NCBI RefSeq assembly: GCF_904842695.1
Contig: NZ_CAJGWQ010000005.1
Location: forward strand, 81,718 to 145,717
Reading direction: 5' to 3'
Source: Gulosibacter hominis
Lineage (GTDB): Bacteria; Actinomycetota; Actinomycetes; Actinomycetales; Microbacteriaceae
Length of the DNA: 64,000 nt
This document shows, piece after piece, positions 1 to 7,158 of the stretch. The notes under the pieces are model-generated. The model saw only the letters and a program-made list of their open reading frames with translations, ran no database searches and was not told where the DNA came from. The first letter of the stretch is position 1, and every line of letters begins with the position of its first letter. Both the position numbers and the translations under genes were made by a program.

Positions 1-807
1 CTCGCCCGCGGCCTCGCCGAATGTGTCGAGGCGATGGGCGTAAAAATTTACGAGGGCACCCGCGTCACCGAAATCGAACCCGGCCTCGCGCGCACCGACC
101 GCGGCGCCGTGCGCGCCGAACGCATCCTGCGTGCCACCGAAGGGTTCACCGCCGGTATCAAATCATCGCACCGCGACTGGCTGCCGATGAACTCGTCGAT
201 GATCGCCACCGAACCGCTCAGTGACTCCACCTGGCAGCAGCTGGGTTGGGACGGCGGCGAAGTGCTCGGTGACTTCGCACACGTGTACATGTACGCGCAG
301 CGCACCGCCGATAACCGCATCGCGTTCGGTGGCCGCGGGGTGCCGTATCGCTGGAACTCGGCAACCGACGTTGACGGGCGCACCCAGTCGCAAACCGCCG
401 AAACGCTGCGAAATCTGCTCGTGTCGTTCTTCCCGGCAGCGGCGGATGCACAGATCGACCACCTGTGGTCGGGCACCCTCGGCGTGCCCCGCGACTGGGC
501 CGCCACCTGCGTGTTCGACGACAAAACCGGCATCGGTTACGCCGGCGGCTATGTGGGCACCGGCGTTGCCACCACGAATCTCGCCGGCCGCACCCTGCGC
601 GATCTTGTGCTCGGAAACGACACCGATCTCGTGCACCTGCCGTGGGTGAACCACCGGGTGCGCCGCTGGGAACCCGAACCGCTGCGGTGGATCGCCACGC
701 GCATCATCTACGGGGCCTACGGTGCCGCCGACCGGTTCGAGTCGGCATCCGAAAGTTCGCGCACGCATCCAATCGCCAAGATCGCCTCGCTCGTTTCGGG
801 GCGCTAG
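1..807 (+). CDS. FAD-dependent oxidoreductase, DAO family (5' end outside window)
   Basis: The open frame runs from base 1 to the stop at 805-807, so only the C-terminal 268 residues are present and the FAD-binding N-terminus lies upstream. The visible part has the layout of D-amino-acid-oxidase/GlpO-fold flavoproteins: a substrate-domain strand region, then near the C-terminus the FAD-contacting segment GYAGGYVGTGVATTNLAGR, which matches the glycine-rich end of this family. The closest family type by eye is the PuuB/OrdL-like amine oxidase group, which oxidises secondary or primary amines with FAD. The substrate cannot be told. Whether it belongs with the amino-acid genes further right is unknown. 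Confidence 0.8.
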   Translation, partial: LARGLAECVEAMGVKIYEGTRVTEIEPGLARTDRGAVRAERILRATEGFTAGIKSSHRDWLPMNSSMIATEPLSDSTWQQLGWDGGEVLGDFAHVYMYAQRTADNRIAFGGRGVPYRWNSATDVDGRTQSQTAETLRNLLVSFFPAAADAQIDHLWSGTLGVPRDWAATCVFDDKTGIGYAGGYVGTGVATTNLAGRTLRDLVLGNDTDLVHLPWVNHRVRRWEPEPLRWIATRIIYGAYGAADRFESASESSRTHPIAKIASLVSGR

Positions 808-891
808 TCGCCCCGAGCCAAACAGTCGCCCCGCACCAAGCAACCAGGCACGCTAACCGTCCCGAACCAAACAGCCGTCCCGCACCAAACA
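808..891. repeat. imperfect 18-bp tandem repeats after the oxidoreductase
   Basis: Directly after the stop codon come four degraded copies of a unit close to GTCGCCCCGCACCAAACA (first-copy variants read CCGAGCCAAAC, later ones CGTCCCGAACCAAAC), interrupted by a short CAGGCACGC stretch. They fill most of the gap to the cupin gene. The unit resembles the degenerate direct repeats at 63.84-63.97 kb in containing CACCAA. No coding potential is evident. Confidence 0.6.
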
Positions 892-906
892 GTTAGGGTT
901 ACCCGC

Positions 907-1260
907 ATGACTTCACTCAAACCAGGCGTCGTGATTGACGCGCTCGCACTCGATGTTGCCCACGAGACCGTGCCCGCCGAGCACGACCCGCAGGGCGGCA
1001 CCACCGCCGGTGCCACTGAGCTCGGCGATTTTGCCGGGCTCGAAACCGGGGTGTGGGAGATGAGTCGCGGCGTGATGCACGACACCGAGGCCGACGAGCT
1101 CTGCGTGATTATTGCGGGCGAAGCGACGGTTGAGTTCCTCGAACCGCAGCTTCCCGCGGTGCAGCTGCGCGCCGGTTCGGTGCTGCAGCTGAGCGAGGGG
1201 ATGCAAACCCGCTGGACCGTGCACAGCGAACAGCTGCGCAAGGTTTACCTCGCTCCCTGA
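907..1260 (+). CDS. cupin domain protein
   Basis: A 117-residue single-domain cupin of the small DUF861/cupin_3 type. The core shows the expected turns: GVWEMSRGVMHDTEADELCVIIAGEATVEF for the first cupin motif and LRAGSVLQLSEGMQTRWTVHSEQLRKVYL for the second. Such proteins are mostly small cytoplasmic metal-binding or sugar/ligand-binding folds, and the catalytic role here is unknown. It follows the oxidoreductase on the same strand after about 100 bp of tandem repeats, so co-transcription is possible but not shown. The ATG at 907 is the only sensible start. Confidence 0.8.
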   Translation: MTSLKPGVVIDALALDVAHETVPAEHDPQGGTTAGATELGDFAGLETGVWEMSRGVMHDTEADELCVIIAGEATVEFLEPQLPAVQLRAGSVLQLSEGMQTRWTVHSEQLRKVYLAP

Positions 1261-1318
1261 GCGCCACACCCGCCGTCACTAGACTGACAACAAACAGTCG
1301 GTGACAGAGAGGGGCGGC

Positions 1319-2377
1319 GTGGGCGCATCCGGCATTCGCGGTATCGAGTTCAGTCGGCTCGATTGGCGAGCTGCCACCCGCGCCGCCGTCTCAACCGGTG
1401 TGCCGCTCATCGTGCTGGCGAGCATCGACCGCCTCGACCTGGCGATTTATGCGAGCTTCGCCGCGTTTACCGCGCTGTATGGCCGCAACGAGCCCTATCG
1501 GCAGCGGTGGCTCACGCTGCTGCTATCGGGTGCGGTGCTGCTGGCTGCCATCGTTGGTGGGGTGGCGACCTCGCTCGCCGGCACACCCACCTGGCTGGCG
1601 GGCATCGGGCTGAGCCTGGTGATCACTGCGGGCGTGCTGCTCACGGCGATCATGCAGTGGATCCCGATGGGTGCGATCTTTTTCACTTTCGCGTACCTCG
1701 GCACCAGTGTGCGACCGACCGATCCGGCCATATTTTGGGATGCGGTGCTGGTTGCCGCGAGCGTGGTCGCGTTTTCGTTTGCGGTGGGAATGTCGGGGGC
1801 GCTACTGCGCCGCATCCCGGCGTTGGGCGAGCGGGTTCCGGACCCGAACCGGCGGCCGCATCGCCGCCTGCGGCAGGCGATCACCGCCGAGAACGGTTGG
1901 ATGATTCTGGTCACCCTGCTCGCGGCGTGGGCGGCGGCGGTGATTGCCGCGACGCTCGACGTGGCAACGCACCACTATTGGGCGGTGGTGACCGTCACCG
2001 CGATTTTTTCGGCGCCCTCGCACCTGTTTGGGTTTGAACGTATCTCGCACCGCGTGGTGGGAACGCTGGTGGGTGTGGGGCTGGCGGCCGCGCTGTATGG
2101 CGGCGAACCGCATCCGATTTATGTCATCGCCGTGCTCTTGCTGTGCACGTTTGCCACCGAGCTGGTGGTGGGGCAGCACTACGGATTCGCGCTGGCGTTC
2201 ATCACGCCGCTCGCCATTGGGGCAACGAGTTTGGGTGCGCCCAGCAACTACGAGGTGCTGTTTGTGGCGCGCGCTCGCGAAACACTCATTGGCGGGTTGG
2301 TGTGCCTGGCGGTGGTGTATTTGGTGCGTCGTTGGCGCAGGCGGCAAGACACCACCGCGATCGAGGTGGTCGGTTAG
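1319..2377 (+). CDS. FUSC-family integral membrane protein
   Basis: A protein of about 352 residues with two clusters of hydrophobic helices separated by a short basic loop (RRIPALGERVPDPNRRPHRRLRQ), the halved layout of FUSC/YccS-type proteins (fusaric-acid-resistance and aromatic-acid-exporter relatives). Motif-like segments are YASFAAFTALYGRNEPYRQRW in the first half and HHYWAVVTVTAIFSAPSHLFGFERISHRVVGTLVG in the second; the latter matches the RxxGTxxG signature of the family. I place the start at the GTG at 1319 because a GAGAGGGG ribosome-binding site lies 5 bases upstream. An in-frame GTG at 1301 lacks one. Transport substrate unknown. Confidence 0.8.
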   Translation: MGASGIRGIEFSRLDWRAATRAAVSTGVPLIVLASIDRLDLAIYASFAAFTALYGRNEPYRQRWLTLLLSGAVLLAAIVGGVATSLAGTPTWLAGIGLSLVITAGVLLTAIMQWIPMGAIFFTFAYLGTSVRPTDPAIFWDAVLVAASVVAFSFAVGMSGALLRRIPALGERVPDPNRRPHRRLRQAITAENGWMILVTLLAAWAAAVIAATLDVATHHYWAVVTVTAIFSAPSHLFGFERISHRVVGTLVGVGLAAALYGGEPHPIYVIAVLLLCTFATELVVGQHYGFALAFITPLAIGATSLGAPSNYEVLFVARARETLIGGLVCLAVVYLVRRWRRRQDTTAIEVVG

Positions 2378-2430
2378 TTCGGGATGCGCTGCGTCAGCAC
2401 TTTTGCAGCGGCGCGGCTTAGGCTGCGGGC

Positions 2431-2742
2431 ATGGCAATCGTGAAAATCAACGCAATTTCCGTTCCCGAGGGTCAGGGCGAAGAGCTCGAGCGGCGGTTTA
2501 ACGCCCGCGCCGGTTCGATCGACGGCACCCCGGGATTCCGTGGCTTTCAGCTGCTGCGCCCCACCGCCAACGAAGACCGCTACTTCGTGGTGACGCACTG
2601 GGATGACGAGGAGTCGTACGTCGCCTGGCGCGATGGATCGGCGCGTGCCGCGCACGCCGGCTCGCACGGCAAGCCGGTCGCGAGCGGGGCAACGCTGCTC
2701 GAGTTCGATGTGGTGCTCGACGTGAAGCCGACCACCGCCTAG
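2431..2742 (+). CDS. mhuD: MhuD-type heme-degrading monooxygenase
   Basis: A 103-residue dimeric alpha-beta barrel (ABM) protein. It aligns by eye along its whole length with mycobacterial MhuD (VKINAI, PGFxGFQLLRP, RYFVVTHW, GASLLEF-like blocks) and keeps that enzyme's key residues at the same numbers: Asn7, Trp66 and the heme ligand His75. MhuD opens heme in the cytoplasm, releasing iron and mycobilin without carbon monoxide. The gene stands alone between the FUSC gene and a convergent flavoprotein operon, with no visible heme importer nearby. The product type (mycobilin versus staphylobilin) is inferred from homology only. Confidence 0.88.
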   Translation: MAIVKINAISVPEGQGEELERRFNARAGSIDGTPGFRGFQLLRPTANEDRYFVVTHWDDEESYVAWRDGSARAAHAGSHGKPVASGATLLEFDVVLDVKPTTA

Positions 2743-2758
2743 CTTTCGGACACCGACC

Positions 2759-2791
2759 TGGCACCGCCAGCCGATCGCGCTGGCGGTGCCA
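2759..2791. terminator. hairpin after mhuD
   Basis: A 13-bp perfect inverted repeat (TGGCACCGCCAGC and its complement) with a 7-base loop, 17 bp after the mhuD stop. There is no clear T-tract, so it may act as a high-GC or bidirectional terminator. It contains the same GGCACCG motif as the nested repeat just downstream. Confidence 0.6.
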
Positions 2792-2814
2792 CTTTGCGCA
2801 TTTCTCCCGCGAAG

Positions 2815-2874
2815 TGGCACCGCGCCCGACTAATGGCACCGGTATAGCGGTGCCATTAGTGTTTGGCGGTGCCA
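2815..2874. repeat. nested inverted repeat, family C copy 1
   Basis: Outer arms TGGCACCG (2815-2822) and CGGTGCCA (2867-2874) enclose inner arms CTAATGGCACCG (2830-2841) and CGGTGCCATTAG (2848-2859) around the loop GTATAG. Thus two direct copies of GGCACCG are followed by two inverted copies. It sits between the convergent mhuD and dadA-like genes. The same architecture recurs at 39.0, 41.3 and 48.1 kb. Confidence 0.85.
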
Positions 2875-2917
2875 TTTCTCGTAAAAGGGGCGCCCGCGGC
2901 CGCAGGCCCGCGCCCGC

Positions 2918-4195
2918 CTAGCTCACAGCCGAGCGGCGCACCGCGAACGGCCGCAGATCGAACGGCCAGTTCGCCACACCCGGCTGCCTGCCGGCAATCA
3001 GGTCGGCCATGATCTGCCCGGTGATCGGCCCCAGCGACAGCCCGTGCATATTGTGACCGGATGCGACGAGCACCTCACCGCTCGGCGTCGCCGGCCCGAT
3101 CAGCGGTAGCCCGTCGGCGGTCATCGGGCGCGGCCCCATCCACTCATCGGTGCGGCCATCCCAATCGGCCCCCTCGATGAGCCCCTCGGCAAAACCGCGC
3201 AGCACTTCGATGCGATCACTGTGGAAGCGCTCGGGCTCTCCATCAAACGACATGATGCCCACCACCCGCAGCCGGCCACTCATCGGAATCACCACGCAGT
3301 GGCGGTCCATCGAGTGCACGAGCGTGCGCGGCATGGTCTTGACCGGCACCGTGAACGAGTATCCCTTGCCGGGCACCACGGGGATGTGAGGGATGCGTGA
3401 GCGTCGCAGCACCTGTGAGGTCCAGGCACCGGTGGCAAGCACCACCCGGTCGCCCGACACGGTGACCTGCCGCGCATCCTCGTCGACGCACACGACGCTC
3501 GCACCATCACCGAGCCGCTGCACGGTGAGTCCGAGCCGCACCTCGGCGCCGAGCTCGGTGATGCGCTCGATCAGGCTGGCCACGAATTTCACCGGGTCGA
3601 TCGACACTTCTCCCGGCAGCATGAACCCGAACTGGGTGCGTTCGGTGAGCGTTGGCTCCGCCTCGTGCAGCTCACGGCCCGACATGGGGTCTTCGGGCGG
3701 GTCGCCCCAGCCGCGGCGGGCTCGCTCGGCGTAGGCCTCGTGCGCCGCGAGCATTGTCGGTTCGCTTTCGGCGGTCATGAGAAATCCGGTGCTCCCGCCC
3801 GAGGTGTCGATGCCATCGGCCGCCATCCGGTCGAGGGATGCGAGCAGATGCGGCGTGAACTGCGCCAGTGCCGCATCGCCGCGTGCCCGCAACGGCCCGG
3901 CGGATGCGGCGAGAAATCCCATTCCGAAACGCGCCAGCTGCGGCAGGCGAAGCGGCGCGATCGACAAATAGTGACGGTGTGCGAACACTCCGTGGATGAT
4001 GTCGCGCGCGGTGTTGCTCGAGGCCAGCGGCGCCACCATTTGCGGGGTGAGTTCGCCGGCATTACCGGTTGCGGCGCCGGCACCCAGCTTGGTGCGTTCA
4101 ACGATGGTTACCCGGTGTCCGTCGCGCAGCAGCCAATAGGCGGTGCACAGTCCGATCAGGCCACCACCGGCCACCACAACGTGTTGTTTTTTCAT
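2918..4195 (-). CDS. D-amino-acid dehydrogenase-like FAD oxidoreductase (DAO family)
   Basis: A 425-residue flavoprotein. The Rossmann fingerprint G10-x-G12-xx-G15 (VVVAGGGLIGL) with the following acidic VER binds FAD. The C-terminal DAO signature (GPRPMTADGLPLIGPATPSGEVLVASGHNMHGLSLGPITGQ) is the DadA-type pattern. DadA-like enzymes oxidatively deaminate D-amino acids to 2-oxo acids. It is the last gene of a leftward operon; its ATG overlaps the amidotransferase stop by 4 bases. Sitting after an M19 dipeptidase, which typically releases D-amino acids, supports a D-amino-acid substrate, but glycine/proline-oxidase-type specificity cannot be excluded. Confidence 0.82.
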   Translation of the reverse strand: MKKQHVVVAGGGLIGLCTAYWLLRDGHRVTIVERTKLGAGAATGNAGELTPQMVAPLASSNTARDIIHGVFAHRHYLSIAPLRLPQLARFGMGFLAASAGPLRARGDAALAQFTPHLLASLDRMAADGIDTSGGSTGFLMTAESEPTMLAAHEAYAERARRGWGDPPEDPMSGRELHEAEPTLTERTQFGFMLPGEVSIDPVKFVASLIERITELGAEVRLGLTVQRLGDGASVVCVDEDARQVTVSGDRVVLATGAWTSQVLRRSRIPHIPVVPGKGYSFTVPVKTMPRTLVHSMDRHCVVIPMSGRLRVVGIMSFDGEPERFHSDRIEVLRGFAEGLIEGADWDGRTDEWMGPRPMTADGLPLIGPATPSGEVLVASGHNMHGLSLGPITGQIMADLIAGRQPGVANWPFDLRPFAVRRSAVS

Positions 4196-4908
4196 CGCTG
4201 CCCCTTTGCGTATTGCGTCACCTGCTCGGCGAACGCGTCAATCAGCGCCTTCGATGCGCGCGTGTTTTCACCGTCGACCGCGCGCGCCTTGGCGACCAGT
4301 TTTTCGCGGTCGAAACCTTTTTTGCCGAGCGCCGACTCGTCCCACTGGGCGATTCGTTCGGCGTTCACCTCGGGATGAAATTGCAGCCCCCACACTCGCT
4401 TGCCGATGCGGAAGGCCTGGTTTTCAACGTCTGCCGACCGGCCCAATAGCACCGCATCCGCCGGTAGCTGAGTGATTTGGTCGACGTGGTTTTCGATCAT
4501 GTGCGCGCCCTCACCCAGCACTCCGAGCACCGGGTCGTTGCGGCCGGCTGCGGTGGTGGTGATGAGCACCGCACCGCTTTCTGGGGTTCCGTATTCGCCG
4601 CGCACTTCGCCGCCGCCAACATGTGCGAGCAGCTGCCCGCCGAGGCAGATGCCGAGCGTGGGTAGGTCGGCGTCGATCGCCTGCCGGGCGAGTTCCCGCT
4701 CGGTGGCGAGCCACGGGGCATTTTCGTCTTCGTAGGGCAGCAGTCCGCCGCCGAGCATCACCAGGCCGTCGAAGCCGTCGAGGTTTTCGGGCAGGGGAGT
4801 GGTTTCAGCCACCACATCGACCGTTTCGATGCCCGCTTCGCGCAGCCATTCGCCGGCCCGGCGCGGCCCCGATTCGGTGGAATTAATCACCATCAATACT
4901 TTGCTCAC
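4192..4908 (-). CDS. class I glutamine amidotransferase-like protein
   Basis: A 238-residue stand-alone GATase1 domain. The nucleophile elbow GICLGG places Cys88, and FHPEV supplies His178 and Glu180, so the catalytic triad is intact. It resembles the GMP-synthase-like group rather than a biosynthetic subunit, and no synthase partner is adjacent. The likely activity is hydrolysis of a glutamine-like or gamma-glutamyl amide, perhaps of a peptide or amino-acid derivative handled by this operon. The gene lies 2 bp after the dipeptidase stop and overlaps the dadA-like start, indicating translational coupling. Confidence 0.78.
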   Translation of the reverse strand: MSKVLMVINSTESGPRRAGEWLREAGIETVDVVAETTPLPENLDGFDGLVMLGGGLLPYEDENAPWLATERELARQAIDADLPTLGICLGGQLLAHVGGGEVRGEYGTPESGAVLITTTAAGRNDPVLGVLGEGAHMIENHVDQITQLPADAVLLGRSADVENQAFRIGKRVWGLQFHPEVNAERIAQWDESALGKKGFDREKLVAKARAVDGENTRASKALIDAFAEQVTQYAKGQR

Positions 4909-4910
4909 GG

Positions 4911-5999
4911 CTATTCCTCCTCGACCGAGCCGATGAGTGCCGCGGTGCGACCGATCGGTTCGCCCGCTTCGCCCGCCATGAATCGCGTGTAGTCGTCATC
5001 CGAGGCTTCGAGCACTCGCAGCGCGTTTTCGGTGCCGAGCGCTCGCAGGTCGGCGTCGCTCCATCCGCGGGATGCGAGTTCGGCAAACAGCGCCTGGTAG
5101 CAGCCAACATCCTCGAGACCCTCGGGCATTTCATCCGAGCCGTCATAGTCGGCGCCAATTCCCACCGCGTGCACACCGGCAAGATCGCGGAAGTATTCGA
5201 TGTGGTCGGCCACATCTTTTACGGTGACCGCCGGTGCCTCGCCCCCGCCGCCGTTAACATCCCAGTCGCGGCGCTCTTGCCTGAGGAATGACGGCACGAA
5301 TGCGACCATGAGCACGCCGTCGCGCGCACCGATCTCACGGATCACATCATCCGGCACATTGCGCGGATGCGAGCAGAGGCTGAGTGCCCCCGAGTGGGTC
5401 ACGATCGGCGGCCGGGAGGCGACTTCGAGCGCATCCCGCATGGTTGACGGTGCCACATGCGAAAGGTCGACGAGCATCCCGATGCGGTTCATTTCGCGCA
5501 CCACATCGCGGCCAAAGTCGGTGAGTCCGCCGTGGAGCGCCTCGTCGGTGGCCGAGTCGGCCCAGTCGATGGTGCGCGACCAGGTGAGGGTCATATAGCG
5601 GGCACCGAGCCGGGCGTAGTTGCGCAGCACGGCGAGTGATCCGCCGATCTGCGCCCCACCTTCAACACCAATGAGCGAGGCCACCCGGCCCGAGGCCATC
5701 ACCTCGCGTGCCTCGGCTGCGGTGCGTGCGGCGCCGAGTTCGTTGGGGTATGCGGCGATGAGCCGGTGGATGAAATCAATTTGTTCGAGGGTGGCGGTCA
5801 CCTGGTCTGCCCCGTGAATTTTGTCGGGGTTCACCCACACCGACCAGTACTGTGCCGCCAGGCCTCCGGCGCGGATGCGTTCAAAATCGGTCTGGGTGGT
5901 GGGGATACTGCCGCCGAGATGTTCGGTGGCGTAGCCGAACTGTTTGCGCACCTCCCACGCGAAGTCGTTGTGGCCGTCAAAAACCGGGTACGTGGTCAT
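4911..5999 (-). CDS. membrane dipeptidase (peptidase family M19)
   Basis: A 362-residue zinc dipeptidase of the renal-dipeptidase family. Visible ligands are the N-terminal DGHND motif (His10, Asp12), the bridging Glu in GVEGG, and the two later His motifs in DLSHVAPST and VTHSGA. M19 enzymes cleave dipeptides and characteristically accept a D-amino acid at the C-terminal position. There is no signal peptide, so it is probably cytoplasmic and acts on imported dipeptides. It is the second gene of the leftward operon, opposite a dipeptide-type ABC importer. Confidence 0.88.
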   Translation of the reverse strand: MTTYPVFDGHNDFAWEVRKQFGYATEHLGGSIPTTQTDFERIRAGGLAAQYWSVWVNPDKIHGADQVTATLEQIDFIHRLIAAYPNELGAARTAAEAREVMASGRVASLIGVEGGAQIGGSLAVLRNYARLGARYMTLTWSRTIDWADSATDEALHGGLTDFGRDVVREMNRIGMLVDLSHVAPSTMRDALEVASRPPIVTHSGALSLCSHPRNVPDDVIREIGARDGVLMVAFVPSFLRQERRDWDVNGGGGEAPAVTVKDVADHIEYFRDLAGVHAVGIGADYDGSDEMPEGLEDVGCYQALFAELASRGWSDADLRALGTENALRVLEASDDDYTRFMAGEAGEPIGRTAALIGSVEEE

Positions 6000-6034
6000 T
6001 CCGTCTCCCTCTCGGTGTCCGCGCCATTGCGGAA

Positions 6035-6721
6035 TTATTTGGTTGTTTGGTCGTCTGATGAATCGCTAGCTGCGGGCTCGTTGTCGGGTTCGTAAAGTTC
6101 GAGCAGTTTGGCGATGCGATCGCGTTCGTTCAGGCGGCGCCGGGCACCCTTGGCGCTCGCCGAGATGAGTGTGCCCAATAGGTGCGTGACCGCGGCGATC
6201 GGGGTGGGTGAGTCGATGAATGGGGATGCACCGGTGTCGGCGACCACGAGCCGGTCGGCATATTTGGCGGCCGGTGCATCCGCGCTATCGGTGACGATTA
6301 CGACTTTGCCGCCGCTGCGATGGAATTCGCGGGCCAACCGCAGCATCATCGAGCGGTAGGGCCGCATTGAAAACAGCACCAGCACGTCGGTCGATCGCAC
6401 GTCGGTGAGCGCCACCAGTGGTGAGAGTGCGTGGGATCCGATGAGGTGAATATTCGACAGCGTGGCCGAAAGTTCGGTGGCAAGCAGCAGCGCAAAAGCA
6501 GAGCTCGTGCCCTCGCCGGCGATAAATCGGCGGCGCGATTTGAGTGCCAGCGCGGCTGCTTGACGCGCTGACTCGGTGGCGGCGATTTGTTCGTAGGTGT
6601 GGGTGAGTGCCCGCGTATCGCTGGCAATAATGCGTTCTTCAAGAGTGGCCGCGCTGAGGTTTTGCGGCACTCGTCGGTCGTATCGTTCCCGAGTCGAACT
6701 ACGCTGTTCGGTGTCGGTCAT
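6035..6721 (-). CDS. SIS-domain protein, RpiR/MurR-like but lacking the HTH
   Basis: A 228-residue protein that aligns with the linker and SIS phosphosugar-binding half of RpiR/MurR regulators (NLSAATLEERI, then RRRFIAGEGTSSAFALLLA, TDVLVLFSMRPYRSMMLRLAREF and GGKVVIVTDSADAPAAKYADRL). The usual 75-residue N-terminal helix-turn-helix is absent, and none is visible in any frame in the gap upstream. A good ribosome site (GGGAGG) precedes the ATG at 6721, so the short form looks genuine. It heads the leftward operon. It may sense a phosphosugar without binding DNA, or be an isomerase or hydrolase of its own. Confidence 0.72.
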   Translation of the reverse strand: MTDTEQRSSTRERYDRRVPQNLSAATLEERIIASDTRALTHTYEQIAATESARQAAALALKSRRRFIAGEGTSSAFALLLATELSATLSNIHLIGSHALSPLVALTDVRSTDVLVLFSMRPYRSMMLRLAREFHRSGGKVVIVTDSADAPAAKYADRLVVADTGASPFIDSPTPIAAVTHLLGTLISASAKGARRRLNERDRIAKLLELYEPDNEPAASDSSDDQTTK

Positions 6722-6807
6722 CGGGATTCCTCCCGTTGGATTTTTCTGTGACGTATCCGTTTCCGGTATCCGGCTCCTATGCCGGCCTCGATTTGAGGTT
6801 GTTGGTG

Positions 6808-6836
6808 AGCATAATCGGGGGTTCTGAGGGATGCAA
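6808..6836 (-). promoter_or_regulatory. candidate promoter of the SIS-dipeptidase operon
   Basis: Reading leftward, TTGCAT (6831-6836) and TATGCT (6808-6813) are spaced by 17 bp, about 87 bp before the SIS-protein ATG. The match is moderate (3/6 and 4/6). It is the best sigma70-like pair I see on this strand. Confidence 0.4.
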
Positions 6837-7066
6837 GCAAAAGATACGTTTCCTAAGCTGAGGAATTGCGAACAGTTTTGCTGATATCCCTGGCGGATGC
6901 GGGCAAAAGCTGAGCGATTTCAGCGCGCGCTGTTCGGTGTTGGTTATTTGTCACGCATCTATGCGGGATCATCATGTGCAAGCTGACGGCGAGTGTCGTA
7001 TTTGCCGCTCAGCCGTAGGGAATTACGGCATTGGCGACACGAAAAATGCGGTCCGATTTCCCAAGA

Positions 7067-7082
7067 TGTGAAACATATCACT
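7067..7082. promoter_or_regulatory. CRP/GlxR-type binding site
   Basis: TGTGAAACATATCACT fits the CRP-family consensus TGTGA-N6-TCACA at 9 of 10 half-site positions. Its centre is about 42 bp upstream of the predicted start of transcription and it abuts the -35 box, the geometry of class II activation. Actinobacterial CRP homologues such as GlxR use this motif. The regulator gene is not in the window. Confidence 0.6.
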
Positions 7083-7110
7083 TGACCAAGCGCGGTTGAG
7101 TGGCCATAAT
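7082..7110 (+). promoter_or_regulatory. promoter of the peptide ABC operon
   Basis: TTGACC (7082-7087) and CATAAT (7105-7110) match the sigma70 consensus at 5/6 each with an ideal 17-bp spacer. Transcription should start near 7117. This leaves a leader of about 42 bases with the hairpin AGTGGC/GCCACT (7123-7140) just before the ribosome site. Confidence 0.7.
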
Positions 7111-7158
7111 CTTTCCCAATCGAGTGGCAATGGAGCCACTTGAGTGGAAGGACCCACC

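Larger units (their letters stand above)
6722..7158. other. divergent control region (437 bp)
   Basis: This gap separates two divergent operons and carries their promoters. It includes the leftward promoter candidate at 6808-6836, a CRP-like palindrome at 7067-7082, the rightward promoter at 7082-7110 and a small hairpin at 7123-7140. The stretch is clearly AT-richer than its surroundings. I see no convincing gene in it; the short leftward frame at 6959-7207 overlaps the importer gene and has no family features. Confidence 0.6.
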
